A stretch of 64,000 nt of DNA, from NCBI GenBank assembly GCA_008923315.1, contig WBSF01000009.1:310001-374000 (forward strand), written 5' to 3'. The number at the start of each line of letters is the position of its first letter. The stretch's first letter is position 1. This stretch comes from Betaproteobacteria bacterium SCN1. GTDB taxonomy: Bacteria > Pseudomonadota > Gammaproteobacteria > Burkholderiales > Thiobacillaceae. Both the position numbers and the translations under genes were made by a program. The notes beneath the pieces were generated by a model. It did no database searches. It was not told where the DNA came from and was given only the letters and a program-made list of their open reading frames with translations. Shown piece by piece: positions 55,063 to 63,944 of this stretch.

Positions 55063-55977
55063 TTATCTGGCCGATTGGTGCGTTGCGCCCAGCACCGCGC
55101 CGACCGTGACCAGCATGACGCCGGCGAGGGTGACGGCATCGAGCGGTTCGCCCAGCAGGGGCACGGCGGCGAGGGCCGAGAGGCCGGGCACCAGGGCCAG
55201 CATGAGGGTGGCGCGCTGCGGGCCGATGTGGTGGATGGCGTAGGCGAAGAGCAGGCCGGCGATGGAGGCGGCGAGGATGCCCTGATACATGCCCTGCCCC
55301 AGGACGAAGGACACGGAGACGCCGGCGATGGCCTTGGGCAGGAACAGCAGGTACGCCGGCAGGTAGCAGGCCGCCGCGATCACGGCGATGCCGATGGTGG
55401 CGTCGAGCGGCGACACGTGCCAGTGCCTGAACAGCAGGCCGAAGCTGGCGTAGCAGAGCGCGGCCAGCAGAAAGCACACGTCGCCCACCCATTGATGGGC
55501 GGGCGCGCCGGCAAACTGCCCGAAGCTGTGCAGGCCGATCAGCACGATGCCCACGCCGGCCACCAGCAGGGCGAATTCGGCGCGCAGGCCGGGCCGGCGC
55601 CCGAGCACGAGCCAGGCAAGCAGGGCCGTGGCAAAGGGAATGCCGCCGTTGACGAGAATGCCGGCATGGGCGGCGGGCGCCAGCGCAAAACCCGTGTACA
55701 CGAACAGGGCGTAACCCAGGCCGCCGAACGCGGCCAGCACCGCCAGCCGCGGCCACGGCAGACGCCGCCAGCGGACGAGTACGAACGGCAGGCACACGAG
55801 GCCCGAGAAGACGAAACGGATGGCCGCCATGTCGTAGGGGGTGAGCGGGCTGCGCCCGCCCAGCCGCGAGACGATGTTGAAGCCGGACCAGACCACAACG
55901 ACGGCGGCGGCCGCCGCAAAGCCCTTGATCAGATGGCGCGGGTGGGCGGGAACGGGCAGGGCTTCTTCAGCGGTCAT
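55063..55977 (-). CDS. EamA/DMT family transporter
   Basis: The 304-residue protein has ten membrane helices in two EamA halves (for example FVFSGLVCLPFVLVRW and the second half ending LGEPLDAVTLAGVMLVTVGA). Such exporters move amino acids or other metabolites; the substrate is not visible. ATG 55977 was chosen over an upstream extension. It is divergent from the old yellow enzyme gene with about 220 bp between. Confidence 0.87.
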   Translation of the reverse strand: MTAEEALPVPAHPRHLIKGFAAAAAVVVVWSGFNIVSRLGGRSPLTPYDMAAIRFVFSGLVCLPFVLVRWRRLPWPRLAVLAAFGGLGYALFVYTGFALAPAAHAGILVNGGIPFATALLAWLVLGRRPGLRAEFALLVAGVGIVLIGLHSFGQFAGAPAHQWVGDVCFLLAALCYASFGLLFRHWHVSPLDATIGIAVIAAACYLPAYLLFLPKAIAGVSVSFVLGQGMYQGILAASIAGLLFAYAIHHIGPQRATLMLALVPGLSALAAVPLLGEPLDAVTLAGVMLVTVGAVLGATHQSAR

Positions 55978-56201
55978 GCGAGACGATTCGGAGGACGGTA
56001 TCGCGCACCTTACCACCGGCGATGCCGCCCCCGGCTGCGCCGCCGCGGCGGGAGACCGCGCAGCGTGCGCGGCCCGTCAAAGTGCGCAAAGCCGCCATGC
56101 CGGGCGCGGCCTGGGGGCGCTGTGAACCTCGCCGTCCGGTTGTGTTCCAACTCCGCATCCGGAATCTTCGTCCGGTTTCCATCGCCTGAAAGGACACGCT
56201 C

Positions 56202-57356
56202 TTGAATGCCAGCCTGCCGCCCGTTCCCACCCATCTGGCCAGCCTCTTCACGCCGGTGCGGATCGGCGATCTGACACTGCCGAACCGGATTTTCATGGCG
56301 CCGCTGACCCGTTCGCGCTCACTGGCGCCGGGACATGTGCAGACGCCGCTGCATGCGCTGTATTACGCGCAGCGCGCGACCGCCGGGCTGATCGTGTCCG
56401 AGGCCACGCAGATCAGCGCGCAAGGGCAGGGCTACGCGTGGACGCCGGGCATCTTTACGCGCGAACAGGTCGAGAGCTGGCAGGGGGTGACGGACGCGGT
56501 GCACAACGCGGGCGGACACATCTTCAACCAGATCTGGCACGTGGGCGCGATTTCGCACAACGTCTTTCAGCCGGCCGGCCACGCGCCGGTGTCGTCGAGC
56601 GCGTGGACACCGGCTGGCCAGGCCTTTGTCGGCGACTACCATCCGGCCGGACCGCTGGTGCCGCACCCGCAGGCGCGCGCGCTGACGCGGGACGACATCC
56701 GCGCCATCGTGCGCGATTACGCACATGCGGCGGAGATGGCGCGGCAGGCGCATTTCGACGGCATCGAACTGCATGCGGCGAACGGCTACCTGATCGACCA
56801 GTTCCTGCGCGATTCGGTGAACACGCGCGACGACGCCTACGGCGGCTCGATTCCCAACCGGCTGCGCCTGCTGAACGACGTGGTCGATGCGCTCTGCGCG
56901 GCGCTGCCGTCGGCGCGCATCGGCGTGCGCCTCACGCCCATGGGCGGGCCCGGCGGCAGCTGGGACAGCGACCCCGAAACGGTCTACGTGGCGGCGGCCC
57001 GTGCGCTGTCGGGACGCGGGCTGGCCTACCTGCACGTGGTGCGGCCCAACGGTCACGGCGGCAACGCGGCAGACCTGGAGCGCGGCAACCGCATCGTCGC
57101 GGGCATGCGCGCGGCCTTTGACGGCGCTTTCATCGTCAACGGCGAATTCACGCCCGAGGCCGCCGCCGAATGGGTGAGCGGCGGCCGGGCCGATGCCGTT
57201 GCGTTCGGCCGGCTGTTCATCGCCAACCCCGATCTGCCGGCGCGCATCGCGGCGGGCGGGCCCTACACCGCGCCGGACCGTGACAGCTTCTACGGCGGCA
57301 GCCGTGCGGGCTATACGGATTACCCCACGCTGCACAAAACGCGGGATGCGCTCTGA
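56202..57356 (+). CDS. Alkene reductase, old yellow enzyme family
   Basis: The 384-residue FMN barrel enzyme has PNRIFMAPLTRSRS, the substrate-binding His/Asn in GIELHAANGYLIDQFLRDS, and the FMN-binding ADAVAFGRLFIANPDLP. It resembles NemA-type ene reductases that reduce activated double bonds or nitro compounds. The start is TTG at 56202 with AAGGA ahead; this start choice fits family length. Confidence 0.93.
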   Translation: MNASLPPVPTHLASLFTPVRIGDLTLPNRIFMAPLTRSRSLAPGHVQTPLHALYYAQRATAGLIVSEATQISAQGQGYAWTPGIFTREQVESWQGVTDAVHNAGGHIFNQIWHVGAISHNVFQPAGHAPVSSSAWTPAGQAFVGDYHPAGPLVPHPQARALTRDDIRAIVRDYAHAAEMARQAHFDGIELHAANGYLIDQFLRDSVNTRDDAYGGSIPNRLRLLNDVVDALCAALPSARIGVRLTPMGGPGGSWDSDPETVYVAAARALSGRGLAYLHVVRPNGHGGNAADLERGNRIVAGMRAAFDGAFIVNGEFTPEAAAEWVSGGRADAVAFGRLFIANPDLPARIAAGGPYTAPDRDSFYGGSRAGYTDYPTLHKTRDAL

Positions 57357-57372
57357 GCGTGCGGCGCCCCGG

Positions 57373-57724
57373 TCAGATCAGTTTCTTGCGCGCGAGCTCG
57401 CCCAGGTAGCGCGAATACCCCATTTCCGCGATGTGCCCGCCTGCCGCCTGCTCCAGGGCGGCGGCAAATCCCAGCGCATCGTCTTCCGGATCGTCCGCCA
57501 CCACCAGCAGGCTGCCGTCGACGAGGCCGTTGGGTTCAGCGTCGCAGACGAGGTAGAGCGGGCATTCTTCGTAGGCGGCGATCTGGTCGAGCTTGAGCCA
57601 GAATTCGCGGGCGTTGAAGCGGCGTGTGGCCGGGCAGCGGGCAGCGGGCGGGGTTGGCGCGGCCGAAATCCTCAAGCCGGACGGTTTCGGTTTCCTGCAG
57701 GGGAAAGAGCCGGATGAAGGGCAT
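57373..57724 (-). pseudogene. Conserved small protein gene broken by a 7-bp tandem duplication
   Basis: Read leftward from ATG 57724 the frame gives MPFIRLFPLQETETVRLEDF and continues to about residue 28, then leaves frame. A second frame carries the rest (RRFNAREFWLKLDQIAAYEE ... SRYLGELARKKLI). The switch lies at GGGCAGC repeated twice (57632-57645). Removing one copy joins both halves into one protein of about 114 residues ending at 57373. This is either a real slippage mutation, a phase-variable site or a sequencing error. The protein family is not recognised. Confidence 0.7.
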
Positions 57725-57826
57725 GGCGCGGATTGCCTCGGGCGGTGTGCGTGGAACGCATGATCCCAGGTCCGCTTTCGCCGGCAGGCGGAGAAAGCGG
57801 GCTGTGGACGCCGGCGGCAAGCCGGA

Positions 57827-58087
57827 TCAGTTGCGGCGCGGCTGCGCGGGCGCAGGCCCGCTGCGGCCTTCGATGTGCCGGAAGGTGATGCGGCCCTTGG
57901 TCAGATCGTAGGGCGACATCTCGAGCGAGACCTTGTCGCCCGCGATGATGCGGATGTGGTGCTTGCGCATCTTGCCGGCGGTGTAGGCGACCAGGTGGTG
58001 GCCGTTATCGAGGGTGACGCGAAAGCGCGAATCGGGCAGGACTTCGACGACGACGCCGCGCATTTCGAGCAGTTCTTCCTTGGCCAT
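57827..58087 (-). CDS. infA: Translation initiation factor IF-1
   Basis: The 86-residue protein is an S1/OB-fold with [20 protein letters not shown] and KGRITFRH, the IF-1 signature. It is about 14 residues longer than standard IF-1 because of a C-terminal Pro/Arg tail ([13 protein letters not shown]). It helps place initiator tRNA on the 30S subunit. GGAGG five bases before ATG 58087 fixes the start. It lies after cspA on the same strand; many betaproteobacteria carry such a second infA outside the ribosomal operon. Confidence 0.94.
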   Translation of the reverse strand: MAKEELLEMRGVVVEVLPDSRFRVTLDNGHHLVAYTAGKMRKHHIRIIAGDKVSLEMSPYDLTKGRITFRHIEGRSGPAPAQPRRN

Positions 58088-58109
58088 GGGGACCTCCGGG
58101 GAAATCGGC

Positions 58110-58143
58110 AAAAAGAAAAAGCCCGGCGGGAGGCCGGGCTTTC
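58110..58143 (-). terminator. Rho-independent terminator of cspA
   Basis: On the minus strand AGCCCGGC and GCCGGGCT form a stem followed by TTTTCTTTTT. It lies between the cspA stop (58227) and the infA start (58087), so infA may need its own promoter or read-through. Confidence 0.85.
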
Positions 58144-58226
58144 CGGAGGGACGGCGGACGGGCGCAGGCCCGGTGCGACGACCCTTGATCGCGCGGACGG
58201 CATGGCTGGCCATGCCGTCCGTCCGC

Positions 58227-58433
58227 TTATTCGGCGGGGCGGATGTTGGACGCCTGCTGGCCCTTGGGACCGGTGGTGACGTCGAAGGTGACGCGCTGGC
58301 CTTCGGTCAGGGTCTTGAAGCCCTGGCTCTGGATGGCGGAGAAATGGGCGAAGAGATCTTCACCGCCGCCCTCGGGGGTGATGAAGCCGAAGCCCTTGGA
58401 ATCGTTGAACCACTTCACGGTACCTGTTGCCAT
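58227..58433 (-). CDS. cspA: Cold-shock protein (CspA family)
   Basis: The 68-residue protein has the RNA-binding motifs KGFGFI (RNP1) and DLFAHF (RNP2) of the cold-shock domain. It is an RNA chaperone. RNP2 reads DLFAHF where VFVHF is common, a frequent betaproteobacterial form. GAGG lies about ten bases before ATG 58433. An intergenic region of about 380 bp ahead suggests a long 5' leader, typical for temperature-controlled csp genes. Confidence 0.95.
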   Translation of the reverse strand: MATGTVKWFNDSKGFGFITPEGGGEDLFAHFSAIQSQGFKTLTEGQRVTFDVTTGPKGQQASNIRPAE

Positions 58434-58813
58434 GTCTTGTATTTCCTCAAAAAAACAAATGTATGAGGGGGTATCCCCCCGTTTATGGGGCGACAGTCAA
58501 GGCAGAGAGTGGTGAAGTAAAACTGCAGAACGCAGTGTGTAAACCAGACAACAACTGAACTACTTGAAAATCGCTGGCGCGACTGTGCGCCGATTGGCGG
58601 ATATATGCAAGCTTTATTTTGCGTGGCGCCGAATTCCGCGGCGGACGCGACTTCGGCGGCGCCCCGGGCGGGAATCCGGTGTTTTTGCCGCACTTCACAA
58701 AGCCCGAAAGTAGTCTTTAATGGGATTTGGGTGTCCTTTATCCGGACGCCCGGGGCATGGGGCCGCGTACGGCCCTGCCATTTTTTTCATGCTGATCCAG
58801 ACAGGACAAGATT
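58434..58813. promoter_or_regulatory. Divergent control region of cspA and ppk2
   Basis: No gene is seen. On the cspA side a short hairpin (GGGGG/CCCCC around TAT, 58467-58479) lies 34-46 bases before the cspA ATG and would be part of the mRNA leader. The middle (58500-58620) is AT-richer than its surroundings and should hold the promoters, but I cannot fix a reliable -35/-10 pair for either gene. Confidence 0.45.
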
Positions 58814-59980
58814 TTGACGACCAAGCCTACCAATTCCGCCGCCCCCGCTTCCAAACGCAGCCCGGCCCGCAGCCGCAACGGCCGGCCGCGCACTGCCGCA
58901 CAGGGCGACGTGTCGCCGATCCAGACCCGCCGGGGGGTAGAGAGCTTCAGCGTGAACGAGGCGGTGGGGGCCGCACAGGAGTCCAAGCTGGCGGCGGTGA
59001 AGGATATTCTGGACCACGCCGGCAAGGGCAAGCCCGAAATGATCGAGTCGCTGAAGGCGATTCTCGCGGGCGCGTCGCCCGAGGATGCCGAAATGCTGCG
59101 TGACGCGCTGCTTGCGCGGCCGCCGCTGGGCAAGGGTGGCGTGCCGTTCGACGCGGACGGCGAGCTGGCGGACGACTGGCGCGAAGGCGGCTATCCCTAC
59201 AAGAACCTCATGTCGCGCAAGGCCTACGAGCGGGAGAAATACCAGTTGCAGGTGGAGCTGCTCAAGCTGCAGGCCTGGGTGAAGGAAACCGGGCAGAAGG
59301 TGGTGATCCTGTTCGAAGGCCGCGACGCGGCGGGCAAGGGCGGCACGATCAAGCGCTTCATGGAGCATCTCAATCCGCGCGGCGCGCGCGTGGTGGCGCT
59401 GGAAAAGCCGAGCGAGACGGAACGCGGCCAGTGGTATTTCCAGCGTTACGTGCAGCATCTGCCGACGGCGGGCGAGATCGCGCTGTTCGACCGCTCCTGG
59501 TACAACCGCGCCGGGGTGGAACGGGTGATGGGCTTCTGCAACGAGGACGAATATCTCGAATTCATGCGCCAGGCGCCGGAATTCGAGCGCAACCTGGTGC
59601 GCAGCGGCGTGCACCTGATCAAGTTCTGGTTCTCGGTGAGCCGCGACGAACAGCGCCGCCGCTTCAAGGAACGCAAGGTGCATCCGCTCAAGCAGTGGAA
59701 ACTGTCGCCGATCGACCTGGCCTCGCTCGACAAGTGGGACGACTACACCAAGGCCAAGGAGGCGATGTTCTTCTATACCGACACCGCCGATTCGCCGTGG
59801 ACGGTGATCAAGTCGGACGACAAGAAGCGCGCGCGTCTCAACGCCATGCGCTACGTACTCCATCGCCTGCCCTACGCCAACAAGGACGTGTCGCGCATCG
59901 GTTCGCTGGACCTGCTGCTGGTGGGGCGTGCCCACGTCGTGTACGAGCGCGGCGAACATGCGATGAATCCATTGCTGTGA
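58814..59980 (+). CDS. ppk2: Polyphosphate kinase 2
   Basis: The 388-residue protein has Walker A GRDAAGKGG (169-177), Walker B-like ALFDRSWYNRAGVERVMG and a lid region rich in Arg/Lys (DEQRRRFKERKVHP). It is a one-domain PPK2 with an N-terminal extension of about 120 residues that is basic and probably flexible. PPK2 enzymes make nucleoside tri- or diphosphates from polyphosphate; the nucleotide class is not decidable here. Start is TTG 58814 with AGGACA ahead. Confidence 0.93.
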   Translation: MTTKPTNSAAPASKRSPARSRNGRPRTAAQGDVSPIQTRRGVESFSVNEAVGAAQESKLAAVKDILDHAGKGKPEMIESLKAILAGASPEDAEMLRDALLARPPLGKGGVPFDADGELADDWREGGYPYKNLMSRKAYEREKYQLQVELLKLQAWVKETGQKVVILFEGRDAAGKGGTIKRFMEHLNPRGARVVALEKPSETERGQWYFQRYVQHLPTAGEIALFDRSWYNRAGVERVMGFCNEDEYLEFMRQAPEFERNLVRSGVHLIKFWFSVSRDEQRRRFKERKVHPLKQWKLSPIDLASLDKWDDYTKAKEAMFFYTDTADSPWTVIKSDDKKRARLNAMRYVLHRLPYANKDVSRIGSLDLLLVGRAHVVYERGEHAMNPLL

Positions 59981-60033
59981 CGCGCGGCCGCGGGCATTCC
60001 CGCTGGCCGGACGACGATAGGGAGGCCTTGACC

Positions 60034-60672
60034 ATGCGACGCCCGATCCTGTTCCTCTGTCTGCTGATGCTGCCGCTGGGCGCGCCGCGCGCCGAGGTCA
60101 GCGTGGGCGTCGGCGTCACCGTTCCGGGCGTGAGCATCGGCATCCGGGTGCCGGCCTATCCCCGGCTGGTGCGGGTGCCGGGCTACCCGGTGTACTACGA
60201 TCCGCAGATCGACGTGAACCTGTTTTTCTACGATGGGCTGTACTGGGTGTTCGCGGACGACGACTGGTACGCGAGCGACTGGTACGACGGCCCCTGGCGA
60301 CGGGTTGCGCGGCTGGACGTGCCGGTCTATCTGCTGCGCGTGCCGGTACGCTACTACCGTCGTCCGCCGCCGTATTTCCGGGGCTGGGTCGTCGATGGGC
60401 CGCCGCGCTGGGACGAGCGCTGGGGCCGCGACTGGACCGACCGGCGCAGCGGCTGGGCTATCCGCACCCGCCCCCTGCCGCCGCCTGCGCCGCTGCCGTA
60501 TTACCAGCGCCATTATTCCGGCGAACGCTACCCGGGCGGTCCCGAGGAGCGGACCGTCATCCGGCGCGAGCATTACCGCTATCAGCCGCGCGAGCCCGTC
60601 GTCCGCGAGCATTACCCGCAGCCGCCCGGACAGCGCGGGCCGCAGGACCGGGGGCGCAGCGAACGGCGCTGA
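60034..60672 (+). CDS. Exported YXWGXW-type repeat protein
   Basis: The 212-residue protein has a signal peptide (MRRPILFLCLLMLPLGAPRA), a Val/Gly-rich strand region, a Tyr/Trp-rich core (NLFFYDGLYWVFADDDWYAS, SDWYDGPW) and a basic Pro/Arg/Tyr-rich tail. The core matches proteins labelled YXWGXW repeat-containing, of unknown role in the envelope. GGGAGG precedes ATG 60034. It follows ppk2 by 53 bp. Confidence 0.8.
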   Translation: MRRPILFLCLLMLPLGAPRAEVSVGVGVTVPGVSIGIRVPAYPRLVRVPGYPVYYDPQIDVNLFFYDGLYWVFADDDWYASDWYDGPWRRVARLDVPVYLLRVPVRYYRRPPPYFRGWVVDGPPRWDERWGRDWTDRRSGWAIRTRPLPPPAPLPYYQRHYSGERYPGGPEERTVIRREHYRYQPREPVVREHYPQPPGQRGPQDRGRSERR

Positions 60673-60752
60673 CTGCGGCCCCGTCGCTGTCTGTCCGGCG
60701 TGGGAGAAACCGGCTGAACGGAAGCCGGGACCCGTGCTACGCTCGCCCCGCC

Positions 60753-61766
60753 ATGAAACTGTCACACCTCCGCGAACGTCTCCGGCTGCTCGGTGCCGCT
60801 CCCTGTCACGAAGGCCGCGTGCTGCGCGCCTGGGCGCAGGGGCGTTCGCTCGACAACCGGCATCGGCGTGCCGAGGATTTCCTGCCGAAGACCGTGCGCG
60901 CGGCCCTGCCCGGTCTGTTCGCCGAGCTCGATGCGCTGGCGCGCGTGCATGCCGAGCATGCGGGCGAAGACGGGGCGGTGCGCCTGCTGGTGGCGCTCGC
61001 GGACGGGCAAACGGTGGAAAGCGTGCTGCTGCCGCGCGATGGCGTCTGCGTATCCACGCAGGTGGGGTGTGCGGTGGGGTGCGTGTTCTGCATGACCGGC
61101 CGCACAGGCCTGCTGCGTCAGGTGGACAGCGCGGAGATCGTTGCGCAGACGGTGCTGGCGCGCCGCCGCCGGCCGGTGAAGAAGGTCGTGTTCATGGGCA
61201 TGGGCGAGCCGGCGCACAACCTGGACAACGTGCTCGAAGCCATTGCGTTCCTGGGCATCGAAGGGGGCATCGGCCACAAGAATCTGGTGTTTTCGACCGT
61301 CGGCGACCGGCGCGTGTTCGAACGGCTGCCGCAGTCGACCGTCAAGCCGGCGTTAGCCCTGTCGCTGCACACCACGGATCCGGCCCTGCGCCGCCGCTTG
61401 CTGCCCCGGGCGCCCGAGATCGCGCCGGACGAGCTGGTCGAACTGGGCGAGATATACGCGCGCCGCACGGGGTATCCGATCCAGTATCAGTGGACGCTGC
61501 TCGAGGGCATCAACGACAGCGAGGCAGAATTGAACGGCATCGTGCGCCTGCTGGCCGGAAAATATGCGGTGATGAACCTGATTCCCTACAACGCCACGGA
61601 GGGCGACGGGTTCCGGCGTCCGAGCTGGGAGCGTGCCGCCGGGATGGCGCGCAGCCTGCACCGGCGGGGCGTACTCGCCAAGCTGCGCCACTCGGCGGGG
61701 CAGGATGTGGAAGGCGGTTGCGGGCAGTTGCGCGCGCGTGCGCTGGGTGCGGTCAGTCCTGCCTGA
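60753..61766 (+). CDS. Radical SAM RNA methyltransferase, RlmN/Cfr family
   Basis: The 337-residue protein has the radical-SAM motif CAVGCVFC (Cys106, 110, 113), MGMGEPAHN for SAM binding, and the late catalytic cysteine in VEGGCGQLRA. RlmN methylates A2503 of 23S rRNA and A37 of some tRNAs. This protein is shorter than canonical RlmN (about 370-390) and its sequence is divergent (MTGRTGLLRQ in place of the usual FCSTGxxGF), so it may be a second, RlmN-like enzyme. No companion housekeeping genes such as ndk, pilW or ispG are adjacent. Confidence 0.83.
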   Translation: MKLSHLRERLRLLGAAPCHEGRVLRAWAQGRSLDNRHRRAEDFLPKTVRAALPGLFAELDALARVHAEHAGEDGAVRLLVALADGQTVESVLLPRDGVCVSTQVGCAVGCVFCMTGRTGLLRQVDSAEIVAQTVLARRRRPVKKVVFMGMGEPAHNLDNVLEAIAFLGIEGGIGHKNLVFSTVGDRRVFERLPQSTVKPALALSLHTTDPALRRRLLPRAPEIAPDELVELGEIYARRTGYPIQYQWTLLEGINDSEAELNGIVRLLAGKYAVMNLIPYNATEGDGFRRPSWERAAGMARSLHRRGVLAKLRHSAGQDVEGGCGQLRARALGAVSPA

Positions 61767-61883
61767 CACGATGCCATCGGCCGCAACCGCCGTGCCCGAA
61801 CCGGATGCGGGCCGGCATGCCATGCGCGGCGTCGCCCCCGGACGCACTAGAATGCGGCTGTTCGAACAACGAGGAACGAGACC

Positions 61884-63386
61884 ATGAGCCCCCGCCCGCG
61901 CTATCCCATCATCTACGTTCGCGGCTACGCGATGACCAAGACGGAAATCACGGAGACGACGTCGACGCCCTACATGGGCCTGGAATACGGCTCGACCAAA
62001 TCGCGCCAGGCGTGGAACGGTGCGGTGCGCAAGGTGTTCTTCGAATCGCCGATCGTACGGCTGATGAAGCTGGGTTACACGGACATCTACCAGGACGGCC
62101 TGCAGCTCGAGACCGGCAGGATTCCGCCGGAGAGCATCGTCATCCACCGCTATTACGACGTGGCCGATCCCGATTTCGGCACGGGCAAGGCGCCCACCAT
62201 CGAGCAGGCGGCGCAGGGCCTGTCCGATCTGATCCTGCGCGTGCGCGACCAGGTCTGCCGCGACGGCCAGATGAAGGCGGAGGATTTCCGGGTCTATCTG
62301 GTGGCGCATTCGATGGGCGGGCTGGTGTGCCGCTGTTTTCTGCAGAACGAAGCGGTCGGCACCCGCGAGGCGCGCCGGATGGTGGACAAGGTGTTCACCT
62401 ACGCCACGCCGCACAACGGCATCGAGATGGCCGGCCTCAACGTGCCGGGTTTCTTCGAACTGTGGGACATGAACAATTTCGACCGCGACCGCATGCGCGA
62501 CTATCTGGCGATCAAGGGAAAGAAGGCGCCGGCGAATTCGCTCGACGGCAAGTTCGACCCGGCGCGCTTCTTCTGTCTGGTGGGCACCAACAGCAAGGAC
62601 TACGACGTGGCGAAAGGCGCCTCCCGCATGCTGGCCGGCGAGCTGAGCGATGGCCTGGTGCGTATTTCCAACGCCTATGTCGACGGCGCACCGCGCGCAC
62701 ATGTGCACCGCAGCCACAGCGGGGCGCACGGCATCGTCAATTCTGAGGAAGGCTTTCAGAACCTTACGCGCTTTCTGTTCGGCGATCTGCGGGTGGAAGG
62801 CGTGCTGCAGGTGGAAGACCTGCCGCTGCCGCCCATCGGCGCGGTGCGCAAGCTGCTCGGCACACGCGTGGGCTATTACTTCGAAGTGGCTGTGGCGACG
62901 CGCGGCGCGCTCGATTTCGACCTCACGCGCCGCACCATCGCCAACAACAGCGCCATCCTGCGCCAGCGCAGCGATCTGTTCGACGAGAACGGCGCGCTCC
63001 TGCAGACAGCCAAGCATCCCTTCCTGTTCTCGGTGTTCATGGACACCTCGAAGCGGCCCGAGAAGCGCAAGGAAATGATGTTCTCGGTACAGCTCGCGGT
63101 CTCCATGCTCACCTACATGGGCGAGGAGTCCTCGGTCGACCAGCATTACGTACCCGGCGAATATCTCTTCCGCGACACCCTCGTGATCAGCGCCATTCCG
63201 CCCCTCACACCCGACGAGTCCTGGCGCGTGGGCTACGTGCTGTCCGACACCGGCTGGTCGGGGGCGGAAGACACGATCGCCGAGAGCAAAAAAGACCCGC
63301 AGGGCAGGCCCTACGTTGCGATTCCCCTGCAAAACGAAAAAGGCTTCAGGGCCACGCTGCGGTTGTACGGGACGCCGTGGGGGTGA
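61884..63386 (+). CDS. Lipase-like alpha/beta-hydrolase
   Basis: The 500-residue protein opens with a beta strand and an oxyanion-like RGYAM (residues 13-17) and has the nucleophile elbow VAHSMGGLV (Ser143), as in PGAP1-like and lipase-class proteins. HSGAHG later (about 275) could supply His. A beta-sandwich-like C-terminal half (about 320-500) has no family I know. No signal peptide is visible, so it acts in the cytoplasm or is exported otherwise, for instance as a secretion-system effector; that is speculation. GAGGAACGAG precedes the ATG. Confidence 0.75.
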   Translation: MSPRPRYPIIYVRGYAMTKTEITETTSTPYMGLEYGSTKSRQAWNGAVRKVFFESPIVRLMKLGYTDIYQDGLQLETGRIPPESIVIHRYYDVADPDFGTGKAPTIEQAAQGLSDLILRVRDQVCRDGQMKAEDFRVYLVAHSMGGLVCRCFLQNEAVGTREARRMVDKVFTYATPHNGIEMAGLNVPGFFELWDMNNFDRDRMRDYLAIKGKKAPANSLDGKFDPARFFCLVGTNSKDYDVAKGASRMLAGELSDGLVRISNAYVDGAPRAHVHRSHSGAHGIVNSEEGFQNLTRFLFGDLRVEGVLQVEDLPLPPIGAVRKLLGTRVGYYFEVAVATRGALDFDLTRRTIANNSAILRQRSDLFDENGALLQTAKHPFLFSVFMDTSKRPEKRKEMMFSVQLAVSMLTYMGEESSVDQHYVPGEYLFRDTLVISAIPPLTPDESWRVGYVLSDTGWSGAEDTIAESKKDPQGRPYVAIPLQNEKGFRATLRLYGTPWG

Positions 63387-63944
63387 CGCGGGATGGACCA
63401 TGCTGCCTCTCCCCGGCACTGAAGCAGACAGTCTGGACATAGCCGTGAGCGCTGTGCCGCAGCTTGCTTGGGCGAGCCGTGCGTGCGTGGAGCTTCGTGT
63501 CTGCCTGCCATGACATAACCCGCATGCGGAAAATCACAAACGACCGGTCCCCACATTGGACATGAGGTTGATGTGCCAACGCTTTGCTGCGTATGGACGC
63601 ATGGCATGCATGTGGCCCGCGATCCGGCCGGCAACGATTCTTTTCGATGCGCTGTTTCCGGTGGAGCGTCACGAAATCTTCGTGCGCATGCAGGGTGCGG
63701 CGCCTGCCCGGGCTGGAATGGACGTATGGAAGGGTGAGCGGACTTGTCTGTAGACAATTGCGAGTTCGGGCATATATGCGAAGGTGATCGTGCCGGTCGC
63801 GCTCATGGCGAGCGGCTATCATTTCCACTCGGATGCGGTGCCATGCCCGTCTCGGTCCGAGTCGGATAAATACAAAGACGTCTCTGTCTCGTATTAGGGT
63901 TGAGAGGCGGGTCGAATGCCATACGATTCTTTGAAAGGAATGCC
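63387..63944. other. Gene-free stretch of about 560 bp
   Basis: Several short frames exist on both strands, but none has a ribosome site, a known family or a codon pattern like the neighbours, so I call no gene. A perfect 14-bp palindrome TTGTCTGTAGACAA lies at 63744-63757. A possible promoter for the next gene is TTGAGA (63900) and TACGAT (63922), only 16 bp apart and very close to the ribosome site. The stretch may hold the decayed remains of a gene. Confidence 0.4.

Noticed and set aside
61353..63440. Open frame of 695 codons on the minus strand
   Set aside because: It is antisense to the RlmN-like and lipase-like genes and has shadow-type composition.
63311..63757. Minus-strand frame of 148 codons in the gene-poor right end
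   Set aside because: Cys/Pro/His-rich composition, no ribosome site, no family, and overlap with the end of the lipase-like gene.
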